DNA of 64,000 nucleotides. Origin: JACDHG01 sp963815295 (GTDB taxonomy: Bacteria; Actinomycetota; Actinomycetes; Propionibacteriales; Nocardioidaceae). A model generated the notes under the pieces. It searched no databases and had not been told where the DNA came from. It worked only from the letters and a program-made list of their open reading frames with translations. Shown piece by piece: positions 16,463-24,537 of this stretch (position 1 is its first letter; the number at the start of each line of letters is the position of its first letter). The position numbers and the translations under genes were made by a program. Location of the stretch: positions 186,001-250,000 of the forward strand of contig CAWFFZ010000003.1 of the NCBI GenBank assembly GCA_963815295.1, written 5' to 3'.

Positions 16463-16984
16463 ATGGCCCGCTACATCAGCGTGACCCTCGAGTCGCGCAA
16501 CGTCCGCTGCCTCGCCCGGCTGCTCGACGACGAGGCGCCGCGCACGGCGTCGGCGGTCTGGGACGCGCTGCCGCAGTCGGGTCAGGTGTTCCACGGGAAG
16601 TATGCGCGCAACGAGATCTACAACCTGGTGCCTGCGTTCGCCGACGTCGAGCCGGGAAAGGAGAACATCACCGTGACCCCGATCCCGGGTGACCTCTGCT
16701 ACTTCTCGTTCGACTCCGACGACCTGGGCAACCCGTCATACGGATATGAGGCGACACAGGAGCAGACCCGGCTGACCCGCGTCGTCGACCTGGCGCTGTT
16801 TTACGGACGCAACAACCTGCTGATCAACGGAGACCAGGGCTGGATTCCCGGCAACGTGTTCGGCTCGGTCGTCGAAGGGCTGGACGAGATGGCGGCCGCC
16901 TGCCAGGACATCTGGATGGGCGGCGCCCGGGGCGAGACGCTGACGTTCGACCGAGCCGAGGCCCCTACCCCCGAGCCCCGTTGA
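16463..16984 (+). CDS. DUF3830 family protein
   Basis: 173 residues, soluble. Resembles the DUF3830 family, small proteins with a cyclophilin-like fold and no firmly established reaction. Recognisable features are the start MARYISVTLESRNVRCLARLLDDEAPRTASAVWDALP, a central PGDLCYFSFDSDDLG segment and LALFYGRNNLL. AAGGAGG at 16445-16451 fixes the ATG. Last gene of the dehydrogenase-amidase-DUF3830 operon, 26 bases after the amidase. Its stop codon lies inside a long hairpin. It is intact, in contrast to the heavily frame-broken amidase just upstream. The cyclophilin-like fold suggests small-ligand or enzyme binding; the function here is unknown. Confidence 0.78.
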   Translation: MARYISVTLESRNVRCLARLLDDEAPRTASAVWDALPQSGQVFHGKYARNEIYNLVPAFADVEPGKENITVTPIPGDLCYFSFDSDDLGNPSYGYEATQEQTRLTRVVDLALFYGRNNLLINGDQGWIPGNVFGSVVEGLDEMAAACQDIWMGGARGETLTFDRAEAPTPEPR

Positions 16985-17035
16985 CCCGTCACTCGAGGTC
17001 CGTTGACGGGGGACGGACCACGAGTGACGGGTCAA
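16981..17035 (+). terminator. Long hairpin overlapping the DUF3830 stop codon
   Basis: Outer arms TTGACCCGTCACTCG (16981-16995) and CGAGTGACGGGTCAA (17021-17035) pair perfectly over 15 bp, and an inner GGTCCGT/ACGGACC stem extends them. There is no T-run, so it could be a terminator of the actinobacterial type or an mRNA 3' stabiliser. It separates the catabolic cluster from infA. Confidence 0.65.
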
Positions 17036-17082
17036 CGGACCAAAGCTGACGGGTCAACGGACCAAAGCTGACGGGTCAACGG
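17025..17082. repeat. Three TGACGGGTCAACGG repeats, 22-base period
   Basis: Copies start at 17025, 17047 and 17069, separated by ACCAAAGC. The first forms the right arm of the hairpin at 16981, so any copy could pair with the single left arm TTGACCCGTCA. Nothing else is seen before the infA leader. Confidence 0.8.
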
Positions 17083-17266
17083 GTGGAGGGGGTGCGATTT
17101 CTCGATTCGCCGGTCTTGCACGTAAACTGGTGCGTCGGCCCATCCATGGGCCCGCTTCGCTGTGTCCTGCGGCTGCCCCGCCAGGGGAAGGGATAGCGAG
17201 CGGTCTCCCGGGCTTCGCCTCGTCAGGGGCATCCATGACACCACATTGCTACAGATTGCGGAGGAT

Positions 17267-17488
17267 ATGCCGAAGAAGGAAGGGGTCATCGAGATTGAGG
17301 GCACCGTCGTCGAGGCGCTCCCGAACGCCATGTTCAGGGTCGAACTCAACAACGGACATAAGGTCCTCGCTCACATCAGCGGCAAAATGCGCCAGCACTA
17401 CATCCGGATCCTCCCTGAGGACCGGGTTGTCGTGGAGCTGTCGCCGTACGACCTCACCCGCGGACGCATCGTCTATCGCTACAAGTAA
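17267..17488 (+). CDS. infA: Translation initiation factor IF-1
   Basis: 73 residues, the normal length. OB-fold protein that occupies the 30S A site during initiation. Nearly the whole sequence is the actinobacterial consensus (KEGVIEIEGTVVEALPNAMF, HISGKMRQHYIRILPEDRV). ATG 17267 with GGAG just upstream; the frame is open further upstream but those codons are not IF-1. First gene of the alpha operon here, followed by rpmJ after 78 bases. Its leader (about 17100-17266) is GC-rich and fold-prone; TAAACT at 17123 could be a -10 element, but no clear -35 was found. Confidence 0.97.
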   Translation: MPKKEGVIEIEGTVVEALPNAMFRVELNNGHKVLAHISGKMRQHYIRILPEDRVVVELSPYDLTRGRIVYRYK

Positions 17489-17566
17489 CCCGTAGCAATC
17501 CCCACCAGCCGTCAACCCGTCACGCCACACCGCTTGCGGTAGTGCGTGACCCACATGGAGAGCTCG

Positions 17567-17680
17567 ATGAAGGTCAACCCGAGCGTCAAGAAGATCTGTG
17601 ATAAGTGCAAGGTGATCCGTCGCAACGGACGGGTCATGGTGATCTGCGAAAACCCGCGCCACAAGCAGCGGCAGGGTTGA
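17567..17680 (+). CDS. rpmJ: 50S ribosomal protein L36
   Basis: 37-residue protein MKVNPSVKKICDKCKVIRRN onward, ending HKQRQG. It carries the zinc-ribbon set C-x2-C (residues 11 and 14), Cys 27 and His 32, so it is the zinc-binding form. A GGAG lies seven bases before the ATG. It sits between infA and rpsM in the standard order. Confidence 0.96.
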   Translation: MKVNPSVKKICDKCKVIRRNGRVMVICENPRHKQRQG

Positions 17681-17864
17681 GCAACCACCGTGCAACACCT
17701 CAGTGTGACCGCTCGTCGTCACCGCCTCGTCGTGGACGAGGTATGACGATGTTGCCCCCGGACCGAAGGCCGGGGCCCTGCCAGATCGAGGGAGACATCC
17801 CCCGAGAGGCGGGCAGGGACGCGGCACGCCATACACCTTCGACAACGGAAAGGTACACCGCCTG
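17681..17864 (+). promoter_or_regulatory. Structured 184-base leader between rpmJ and rpsM
   Basis: Contains hairpin CCTCGTC-GTG-GACGAGG (17725-17741), then a CCCCGG/CCGGGG hairpin (about 17757-17776) and a larger CCCTGCC/GGCAGGG pairing (about 17776-17820) ahead of the rpsM ribosome site. In other bacteria this operon is feedback-regulated by S4 through its leader; a similar element here is inference. Confidence 0.45.
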
Positions 17865-18242
17865 ATGGCACGCCTCGTTGGTGTCGACCTACCGCGCGAC
17901 AAGCGCGTCGAGGTCGCACTCACCTACATTTTCGGAATCGGCACGACTCGTGCACACGAGCTGCTCGACGCGACCGGGGTCAGTCCCGACCTGCGCGTCC
18001 ACCAGCTCGGCGACGAGGAGCTGGTCAAGCTCCGGGACTACATCGAAGCCAACTTCCAGGTCGAAGGTGACCTGCGCCGTACGACGACGGCCGACATCCG
18101 TCGCAAGGTCGAGATCGGCAGCTACCAGGGCCGCCGCCACCGCCAGGGCCTCCCGGTCCGCGGGCAGCGCACCAAGACGAACGCTCGCACCCGCAAGGGA
18201 CCCAAGCGCACCGTCGCCGGCAAGAAGAAGGTCACCAAGTGA
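17865..18242 (+). CDS. rpsM: 30S ribosomal protein S13
   Basis: 125 residues, normal length. Head protein of the 30S subunit touching the P-site tRNA and the 50S bridge. Conserved MARLVGVDLPRDKRVEVALTYIFGIG, TTADIRRKVEIGSYQGRRHR and basic tail RTNARTRKGPKRTVAGKKK (part of the family's GLPVRGQRTKTNARTRKG signature). First gene after a long structured leader, then rpsK after 76 bases. GGAAAGG precedes the ATG. Confidence 0.97.
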   Translation: MARLVGVDLPRDKRVEVALTYIFGIGTTRAHELLDATGVSPDLRVHQLGDEELVKLRDYIEANFQVEGDLRRTTTADIRRKVEIGSYQGRRHRQGLPVRGQRTKTNARTRKGPKRTVAGKKKVTK

Positions 18243-18318
18243 TGCGCGCATCTGATGCGCCTTGCGTCTCGCGTCCCGCACCTAGCACCAGCCACCTCAC
18301 ACCCAGGAGTTCGTGAAT

Positions 18319-18726
18319 ATGCCTCCCAAGGGCCGACAGGCCGCCGGCGCCAAGAAGGTACGCCGCAAGGAGAAGAAGAACATTGCTGCGGGCCAGGCCC
18401 ACATCAAGAGCACGTTCAACAACACCATCATCACTATCACCGACCCCAACGGGGCCGTGATCTCGTGGGCGAGCGCCGGGACCGTCGGATTCAAGGGCTC
18501 ACGCAAGTCCACCCCGTTCGCCGCCCAGATGGCCGCCGAGGCCGCTGGTCGCAGGGCGATGGACCACGGCATGAAGAAGATCGACGTGTTCGTCAAAGGA
18601 CCGGGATCGGGCCGTGAGACGGCGATCCGGTCACTGGGTGCCGTCGGCCTCGAGGTCGGCACCATCCAAGACGTCACGCCCAGCCCGCACAACGGCTGCC
18701 GCCCGCCCAAGCGCCCCCGCGTCTGA
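18319..18726 (+). CDS. rpsK: 30S ribosomal protein S11
   Basis: 135 residues. Platform protein of the 30S subunit near the mRNA exit. Conserved core HIKSTFNNTIITITDPNGAV, SRKSTPFAAQMAAE and the ending TPSPHNGCRPPKRPRV. The start MPPKG (ATG 18319, nine bases after AGGAG) matches actinobacterial S11; an in-frame GTG at 18313 would add two residues and is also possible. Followed by rpsD after 29 bases. Confidence 0.97.
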   Translation: MPPKGRQAAGAKKVRRKEKKNIAAGQAHIKSTFNNTIITITDPNGAVISWASAGTVGFKGSRKSTPFAAQMAAEAAGRRAMDHGMKKIDVFVKGPGSGRETAIRSLGAVGLEVGTIQDVTPSPHNGCRPPKRPRV

Positions 18727-18755
18727 CCCCGACCGAGTTAGGAGACTGATTTCTG

Positions 18756-19364
18756 ATGGCCCGTTACACCGGACCCATGACGAAGAAGTCGCGCCGCCTG
18801 GGGGTCGACCTCATCGGTGGAGATGCGGCTTATGAACGCCGACCGTACCCACCCGGCCAGCATGGCCGTGGCAGGATCCGCGAGTCGGAGTACCGCAACC
18901 AGTTGATGGAGAAGCAGAAGGCGCGCTACACCTACGGCGTCCTCGAGAAGCAGTTCCGCAACTACTACAAGGAAGCAAGCCGTCGCCCGGGCAAGACCGG
19001 AGACAACCTGCTTCAGATGCTCGAGGTCCGCCTCGACAACGTGATCTACCGGGCCGGCTTCGCGCGCACACGTCGTCACGCGCGCCAGCTTGTCAACCAC
19101 GGCCACTTCACGGTCAACGGCCACAAGGTCGACATCCCGTCATACCAAGTGGCGGCTCACGACGTCATCGACGTCCGTGAGAAGTCCGTGGAGATGACGC
19201 CCTTCATCGTGGCTCGCGAGACCCACGGTGAGCGGATCGTGCCGCCGTGGCTCGAGGTCATCTCGAACAAGATGCGCGTGCTGGTGCATCAGCTTCCGGT
19301 GCGTCAGCAGATCGACGTCCCGGTGCAAGAACAGCTCATCGTGGAGTACTACTCCAAGAAGTAA
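18756..19364 (+). CDS. rpsD: 30S ribosomal protein S4
   Basis: 202 residues. Primary 16S rRNA-binding protein, and in many bacteria the translational regulator of this operon. The S4 RNA-binding domain is visible in LDNVIYRAGFARTRRHARQLVNHGHFTVNG (about residues 90-120), ending in VPVQEQLIVEYYSKK. The N-terminal region lacks the four-cysteine zinc site, i.e. it is the C-minus form. Start ATG follows AGGAG. rpoA begins 63 bases downstream. Confidence 0.97.
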   Translation: MARYTGPMTKKSRRLGVDLIGGDAAYERRPYPPGQHGRGRIRESEYRNQLMEKQKARYTYGVLEKQFRNYYKEASRRPGKTGDNLLQMLEVRLDNVIYRAGFARTRRHARQLVNHGHFTVNGHKVDIPSYQVAAHDVIDVREKSVEMTPFIVARETHGERIVPPWLEVISNKMRVLVHQLPVRQQIDVPVQEQLIVEYYSKK

Positions 19365-19427
19365 GCAACACACCTATCCGAAAATCTGCGTCCTCATATT
19401 GCGGGGGGTGCAGGAAGGAAAATCACC

Positions 19428-20442
19428 GTGCTTATCGCCCAGCGTCCGTCCCTGGCCGAAGATGTCGTCAACGACCACCGCTCGCGCTTCTCCATCGAGC
19501 CGCTCGAGCCTGGTTTTGGCTACACCCTCGGCAACTCGCTTCGCCGCACCTTGCTGTCGTCGATCCCCGGCGCGGCCGTCACCTCTATCCGGGTCGACGG
19601 CGTGCTGCACGAGTTCTCGACGATCCCCGGCGTCCGCGAGGACGTCACCGAGGTCATCTTGAACCTCAAGCAGCTTGTCGTCTCCTCTGAGCACGACGAG
19701 CCCGTCACCATGTACCTGCGCAAGCAAGGCCCCGGTGAGATCACCGCCGCCGACATCGCGCCGCCGGCCGGCGTCGAGGTGCACAACCCCGAGCTCGTAC
19801 TCGCCACCCTGAACGACAAGGGCAAGCTCGACATGGAGCTTGTCGTCGAGCGTGGCCGTGGCTACGTCTCCGCCGTACAGAACAAGAGCGCCGACGCCGA
19901 GATCGGCCGGATGCCGGTCGACTCGATCTACTCGCCGGTGCTCAAGGTGACCTACAAGGTCGAGGCCACCCGTGTCGAGCAGCGCACCGACTTCGACCGC
20001 CTGATCATCGACGTCGAGACCAAGCCGTCGATGAACCCGCGCGACGCGCTCGCGTCACGCCGGCAAGACGCTCGTGGAGCTGTTCGGTCTGGCCCGCGAG
20101 CTCAACGTCGAGGCCGAGGGCATCGACATCGGCCCGTCGCCGGTCGACGAGCAGCTGGCCGCCGACCTGGCGCTGCCGGTGGAGGACCTCAACCTCACCG
20201 TTCGGTCCTACAACTGCCTGAAGCGCGAGGGCATCCACACCGTGGGTGAGCTTCTCTCCCGCAGCGAGCAGGACCTGCTCGACATCCGCAACTTCGGTTC
20301 GAAGTCGATCGACGAAGTGAAGGCGAAGCTCGCCGAGATGGGGCTTTCGCTCAAGGACAGCGCGCCGGGCTTCGACCCCAGCACGGTGATCGACAGCTAT
20401 GACGATGACGACACCAGCTTTGTCGAAGACGAACAGTACTGA
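19428..20442 (+). CDS. rpoA: DNA-directed RNA polymerase alpha subunit (one frameshift)
   Basis: About 337 residues if corrected. The N-terminal assembly domain (LEPGFGYTLGNSLRRTLLSSIPG, residues 24-46) reads in one frame to NPRDALAS. An extra base at about 20055-20059 (TCACGCC for TCAGCC) then shifts it. The C-terminal domain, which contacts UP elements and activators (LTVRSYNCLKREGIHTVGEL, FGSKSIDEVK), continues in the next frame to 20442. Total length 3n+1 fits one inserted base. The gene is essential and single-copy, so a true null is not credible and the break is probably a sequencing error. Between rpsD and rplQ as usual. The start codon is GTG. Confidence 0.9.
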
Positions 20443-20504
20443 GCTCGGCTCCATCCAAGTAACAGCTATCCGGGTACCTGATACGGCTCGGAAGAGGAGA
20501 TGAC

Positions 20505-21203
20505 ATGCCAATCCCCAAGAAGGGTCCCCGCCTCGGCGGCAGCCCGTCGCACCAGAAGGCGATTCTCGCCAACCTGGCCACGAGCCTGTTCGAGCATGGC
20601 GCGATCACGACCACAGAAGCCAAGGCACGAGTGCTGCGCCCGTACGCCGAACGGCTGATCACCAAGGCCAAGCGCGGCGACCTCCACAACCGTCGCCAGG
20701 TGGCATCTGTCATCCGAGACAAGACGACCGTGCACGTGCTCTTCACCGAGATTGGCCCGCGGTATGCCGAGCGACCTGGCGGCTACACCCGTATCACCAA
20801 GCTCGGTCCCCGCAAGGGTGACAGCGCCCCGATGGCCGTGATTGAGCTCGTCGAGGCCGAGTTCACCGCGAAGACTCGCGCAACCAAGTCGCGGGGTGCA
20901 GCGACCGGCATCGCCCCTGCAGCGGCCGAGGAGATCACGACGGACGAAACTGCGTCCGACGAGGCGACCACGGACGAGGCGACCACGGACGAGGCGACCA
21001 CGGACGAGGCGGCCACGGACGAGGCGGCCACGGACGAGGCGGCGACCGATCAGGTCGAAGCTCAAGAGGCCGTCGCCGAGCAGGAGCCTGCCGGTGAGAC
21101 CGTCGAGGCGCCCGCCGACGGGGCCCCGGCCGAGGAAGTTGCGCCCGAGGACGTTCCTGCAGACGATGCAGCGACCGACGAAGCCGAAGACGACACCAAG
21201 TAG
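20505..21203 (+). CDS. rplQ: 50S ribosomal protein L17 with acidic repeat extension
   Basis: 232 residues, about twice the usual length. Residues 1-120 are L17 (MPIPKKGPRLGGSPSHQKAI, PYAERLITKAKRGDLHNRRQ, GGYTRITKLGPRKGD). The rest is a disordered acidic tail of about 110 residues that includes five to seven near-identical TDEA(T/A) units (about 20938-21050), then E/A/P-rich sequence ending EAEDDTK. The repeats are a 15-bp DNA tandem (ACGGACGAGGCGACC and GCC variants), prone to slippage. Actinobacterial L17 often has some C-terminal extension; its role is unknown. A strong terminator follows, ending the operon. Confidence 0.95.
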   Translation: MPIPKKGPRLGGSPSHQKAILANLATSLFEHGAITTTEAKARVLRPYAERLITKAKRGDLHNRRQVASVIRDKTTVHVLFTEIGPRYAERPGGYTRITKLGPRKGDSAPMAVIELVEAEFTAKTRATKSRGAATGIAPAAAEEITTDETASDEATTDEATTDEATTDEAATDEAATDEAATDQVEAQEAVAEQEPAGETVEAPADGAPAEEVAPEDVPADDAATDEAEDDTK

Positions 21204-21227
21204 CAGACTCGGCCAGCACCCTGACGG

Positions 21228-21258
21228 GCCCGCTCTCCTTCCGGGGAGGGCGGGCTTT
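21228..21258 (+). terminator. Rho-independent terminator after rplQ
   Basis: GCCCGCTCTCC, loop TTCC, then GGGGAGGGCGGGC and TTTC. It marks the end of the alpha operon; truA, usually next, is 7.7 kb away. Confidence 0.8.
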
Positions 21259-21345
21259 CGTCATACCGCCACCTGGGACAGGCGTCCAGCAGATGGCGCG
21301 ATAACAGGTTGACTTCAAGTCCACCTGACCCCGCAGACTCGTGCG

Positions 21346-22560
21346 GTGACCATCGAGCCCAACGAAGTCGCTTCGCGGCGCAGCGTGTGGTTGCCACGTC
21401 TCGACGGGCTGCCCCGCCCGTTCTGGTATCTGTGGGCCGGGACGCTCCTCAACCGGCTCGGTACCTTCGTGGCGCCGTTCATGGCGCTCTACCTCACCGA
21501 CGAGAAAGGGTTCTCCGTCGCCCGCGCCGGCTTCGTACTGACGTTGTTCGGCCTCGGCTCGGCGCTCAGCCAGCCGCTAGGCGGCGCGCTCGCAGACCAG
21601 ATCGGTCGCAGAAACACGATGGTCGCCGGCCTGTCGAGTGCGGCAGTGGCGCTGCTTGTCCTCGGCGCCGCCGACACCGTCGTCACGCTGGCGGCGTCGT
21701 GCTTCGTCTACGGCCTGTGTCTGGACTTGTACCGGCCGGCTTCGGCTGCGGCCATTGTCGATCTGGTGTCCGTCGCCGACCGTCCGCGGGCGTTCGCGTT
21801 GCAGTTCTGGGCGATCAACCTGGGTTTCTCGATCGCGACGCCGCTGGGTGGATTCCTCGCCGCCCGCGACTACTGGCTGTTGTTCGTGCTCGATGCCGCG
21901 GCCAGTCTGTTGTTTGCGCTCCTGGTGCTGCGCGGAGTGCCCGAGAGTCGCCCCGAGGTCACGGGGGACCAGGGTCACTTCGTCGATGTCGTGCGCGACA
22001 AGCTCATGGTGGCCTTGATCTTCGCGGTCATGCTCCAGGCGGTGGTGTACATGCAGGCCTACCTGACGCTGCCGTTGGCGTTCGCGGCCGACGGCCTGGG
22101 GCCGGCGTCATACGGCCTCGCCATCAGCCTCAACGGCGTGCTGATCGTGGTGGTGCAGCCGATCCTGCTGGGTCTGCTTGGCGGATTCCGCGGCGGTCCA
22201 CTGCTGTTCTGTGCGATGAGCATCCAGGGTGTGGGTTTCGGGTTGACGGCACTTGCCGACGACATGGCCGGTCACATCCTTGCGATCGTCGTCTGGACGC
22301 TGGGCGAGGTGCTCGCGGCGGGTCTGCTGGGGGCGCTGGTCGCCTCACTCGCGCCGGTGCGGCTGCGGGGGCGCTATATGGGTGCCTTTGGACTGGCGTT
22401 CGGGCTCGCCGCGTTCCTCGCGCCGGCGATCGGGACCCAAGTCCTCGAACATCTCGGAGAAGGCGCGCTCTGGGGCGGTGCGTTGGCAGCCTCCGCGGCT
22501 GCCGGTGTCATGCTCTGGTTGATCAGTGCGGCCGCAGCGCTGCGGTCGCCGGAGTCATGA
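21346..22560 (+). CDS. MFS transporter (drug-exporter type)
   Basis: 404 residues with about 12 hydrophobic segments. Motif A, GGALADQIGRRNTM, follows helix 2 (about residue 80), and the helix-5 region FWAINLGFSIATPLGG resembles exporter-type motif C. This suggests efflux of small molecules, but the substrate is not readable. Starts with GTG (21346), 88 bases after the rplQ terminator and with no obvious ribosome site; the first residue is uncertain. Its stop overlaps the stop of the convergent flavoprotein gene. Confidence 0.82.
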   Translation: MTIEPNEVASRRSVWLPRLDGLPRPFWYLWAGTLLNRLGTFVAPFMALYLTDEKGFSVARAGFVLTLFGLGSALSQPLGGALADQIGRRNTMVAGLSSAAVALLVLGAADTVVTLAASCFVYGLCLDLYRPASAAAIVDLVSVADRPRAFALQFWAINLGFSIATPLGGFLAARDYWLLFVLDAAASLLFALLVLRGVPESRPEVTGDQGHFVDVVRDKLMVALIFAVMLQAVVYMQAYLTLPLAFAADGLGPASYGLAISLNGVLIVVVQPILLGLLGGFRGGPLLFCAMSIQGVGFGLTALADDMAGHILAIVVWTLGEVLAAGLLGALVASLAPVRLRGRYMGAFGLAFGLAAFLAPAIGTQVLEHLGEGALWGGALAASAAAGVMLWLISAAAALRSPES

Positions 22561-23790
22561 CCTCAACACGCTGGCGAGGGGTACGTCGACGTCGGTGAGG
22601 CGGTCGACGTCGACCGGCTTGTCGGACAGGATCAGCGCCTTGATGTCGTCGACCACGTCCCAGACGTTGACGTTCATCCCTGCCAGCACGTGGTCGCTGG
22701 CATCGAGCCAGAACGCGATGAACTCGCGGCTGGCAAGGTCGCCGCGGATCACGACGCGCGCGTAGCTCCCCGGTGGAGCGTGCCCGACGTACTCCATCCC
22801 GAGGTCGTACTGGTCGGTGTAGAAGTACGGCAGCTCGGTGTACGGCGTCTGGTCATCCAGCATGGATGCCGCTGCGGCGGCCGGCTGGTTGAGCGCGTTG
22901 GCCCAGTGCTCGACCCGGACCCGCCCGACGACAGGGTGCTGGTGGTTGGCTATGTCGCCGACCGCCCAGATCGACGGGTCGCTCGATCGCAAGTCCGCGT
23001 CGACGAGCACGCCGTTGTCGAGGTCGACGCCGGCACTCTCCGCCAAGGCAAGGTTGGGCTCGGCGCCGATGCCCACAAGCACGGCGTCAGCTGCGATGTG
23101 CGTGCCGTCGGCCAGTTGCACACCGGTGGCAACGCTGTCCTCCGCCGTGATCTCGGCGACCTTCGCCCCGAGGTGGAAGGTCACGCCGTGCTCCCTGTGC
23201 AGGTCGAGGAACACCTGGGCCAGCTCGGGGCCGAGCGCGCCGACTAGGGGCAGGTCGGCCGCTTCGATGACAGTGACCTCAACGCCCTTCTGGCGGGCGT
23301 TGGCCGCAACCTCCAGCCCGATCCAGCCACCACCGATAACCGCGAGACGTCCGCCCTCAGCGATCGTCTGCGCGATTGTCTCGGACTCCTCGACGCGGCG
23401 CAGGGACAGCACTCCGTGCGCGCCGGCTCCCGGCAGCGGCAGGGCGCGAGCGCGGGAGCCCGTTGCGAGCATGAGTTTGTCGTAGGGAAGCTCGCGGCCG
23501 TCAACAAGCGTGACCACGCGGGCGTCGGTGTCGACCGCGGTGGCTGAGACGCCCAGGATCAGCGAGATGTGTTGGTCGGCGTACCACTGCTGGTCATGGA
23601 CCTCGAACTCGGCGCGGTCGGTGGTGCCGGCGAGGTAACCCTTCGACAGTGGCGGGCGCTCGTAGGGCAGGTGCTGCTCGTCGCCGATCAGTGTGAGCTC
23701 GCCACTGAAGCCCCGCTCCCGAAGGGCCTCGGCCGCCTTGGCCCCGGCGAGCCCTCCACCGACGATCACGATGCGGTTGGTTGTCGTCAT
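22555..23790 (-). CDS. FAD/NAD(P)-dependent oxidoreductase, ferredoxin/rubredoxin reductase type
   Basis: 411 residues. Two Rossmann folds: FAD site IVIVGGGLAGAKAAEALRE at the N terminus, NAD site LAVIGGGWIGLEVAANARQ at about residue 150, and second FAD motif IWAVGDIANH at about 278. A reductase C-terminal domain follows. Such enzymes pass electrons from NAD(P)H to a ferredoxin or rubredoxin, often for a P450 or Rieske oxygenase; none is encoded nearby, so the partner must be elsewhere. Upstream is folE on the same strand, 52 bases away, possibly co-transcribed. Confidence 0.87.
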   Translation of the reverse strand: MTTTNRIVIVGGGLAGAKAAEALRERGFSGELTLIGDEQHLPYERPPLSKGYLAGTTDRAEFEVHDQQWYADQHISLILGVSATAVDTDARVVTLVDGRELPYDKLMLATGSRARALPLPGAGAHGVLSLRRVEESETIAQTIAEGGRLAVIGGGWIGLEVAANARQKGVEVTVIEAADLPLVGALGPELAQVFLDLHREHGVTFHLGAKVAEITAEDSVATGVQLADGTHIAADAVLVGIGAEPNLALAESAGVDLDNGVLVDADLRSSDPSIWAVGDIANHQHPVVGRVRVEHWANALNQPAAAAASMLDDQTPYTELPYFYTDQYDLGMEYVGHAPPGSYARVVIRGDLASREFIAFWLDASDHVLAGMNVNVWDVVDDIKALILSDKPVDVDRLTDVDVPLASVLRS

Positions 23791-23842
23791 GATGAATTCC
23801 TCTCGGGTATGGCGCTGGACCTGATCGTTCGGCCTGACTTGG

Positions 23843-24502
23843 TCACGACATGACGCCGGTCAGTGCCAAGAACTCCTGGCGGCATCGCGAGTCTGACCTG
23901 ATCAGCCCGTGCAGGGAAGAGGTCACAGTGTTGGAGCCTGCAGCCAAGGCACCGCGGAGGGACATGCAGCTGTGCTCGGCCTCAATCACGACGCCGACCC
24001 CCTTCGGCGCAAGCTGTTCGTTGAGCCAGTCAGCGACCTGTTTGGTCAGGCGCTCCTGCACCTGCGGGCGGCTCGAGAAGTGTTCGACGACGCGGGCAAA
24101 CTTGCTCAGGCCGAGGATGCGCTCGCCCGGGAGGTATCCGATGTGCGCGACGCCAACGAAGGCAAGCAGATGATGCTCGCAGACGGATCGGAACGGGATC
24201 GAGCGGGACACGACGAGCTCGTCGTAGTCCTCGTCGTTGGGGAACGTCGTCAGGTCGAAGGGACGCGGATCGAACATCTCGGCGTAGGCCTTGGCCATCC
24301 GTCGCGGCGTGCCGACCATCGACTCCGAGTCAGTGGAGATCCCGAGCGCGTGCAGAAACGATCGAGCGGCGTCTTCGGCTGCCGCGAGGTCGACGCCGAT
24401 CACCGGGGTGTCTATCGACCGGAGCCGGTCATGGCGCGGGTGTCGCCCCCGTGGTGTGCTCGCCGCATGGGGCGGCCGTGGCTGCGCAAGCTCGATCGTC
24501 AT
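23843..24502 (-). CDS. folE: GTP cyclohydrolase I
   Basis: 219 residues. Converts GTP to dihydroneopterin triphosphate, first step of folate/pterin synthesis. Zinc and active-site residues are visible: Cys-Glu-His-His in FRSVCEHHLLAFVGVAHIGY (about residue 112) and the second zinc Cys in EHSCMSLRG (about residue 183), plus YLPGERILGLSK and VQERLTKQ. ATG 24502 follows GAAGAGG; an open frame 10 codons longer lacks this site. It is apart from other fol genes and divergent from a Cys-rich HTH regulator, which suggests a specialised or conditionally expressed copy rather than the main folate-operon enzyme. Confidence 0.93.
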   Translation of the reverse strand: MTIELAQPRPPHAASTPRGRHPRHDRLRSIDTPVIGVDLAAAEDAARSFLHALGISTDSESMVGTPRRMAKAYAEMFDPRPFDLTTFPNDEDYDELVVSRSIPFRSVCEHHLLAFVGVAHIGYLPGERILGLSKFARVVEHFSSRPQVQERLTKQVADWLNEQLAPKGVGVVIEAEHSCMSLRGALAAGSNTVTSSLHGLIRSDSRCRQEFLALTGVMS

Positions 24503-24537
24503 CGTCGCCTCTTCTTGAGTGGATAGTTTCACTAATG

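Noticed and set aside
953..17082. Catabolic cluster as an integrative mobile element
   Set aside because: No integrase, transposase, tRNA target or matching end repeats were found at the borders; insertion is supported only by broken synteny.
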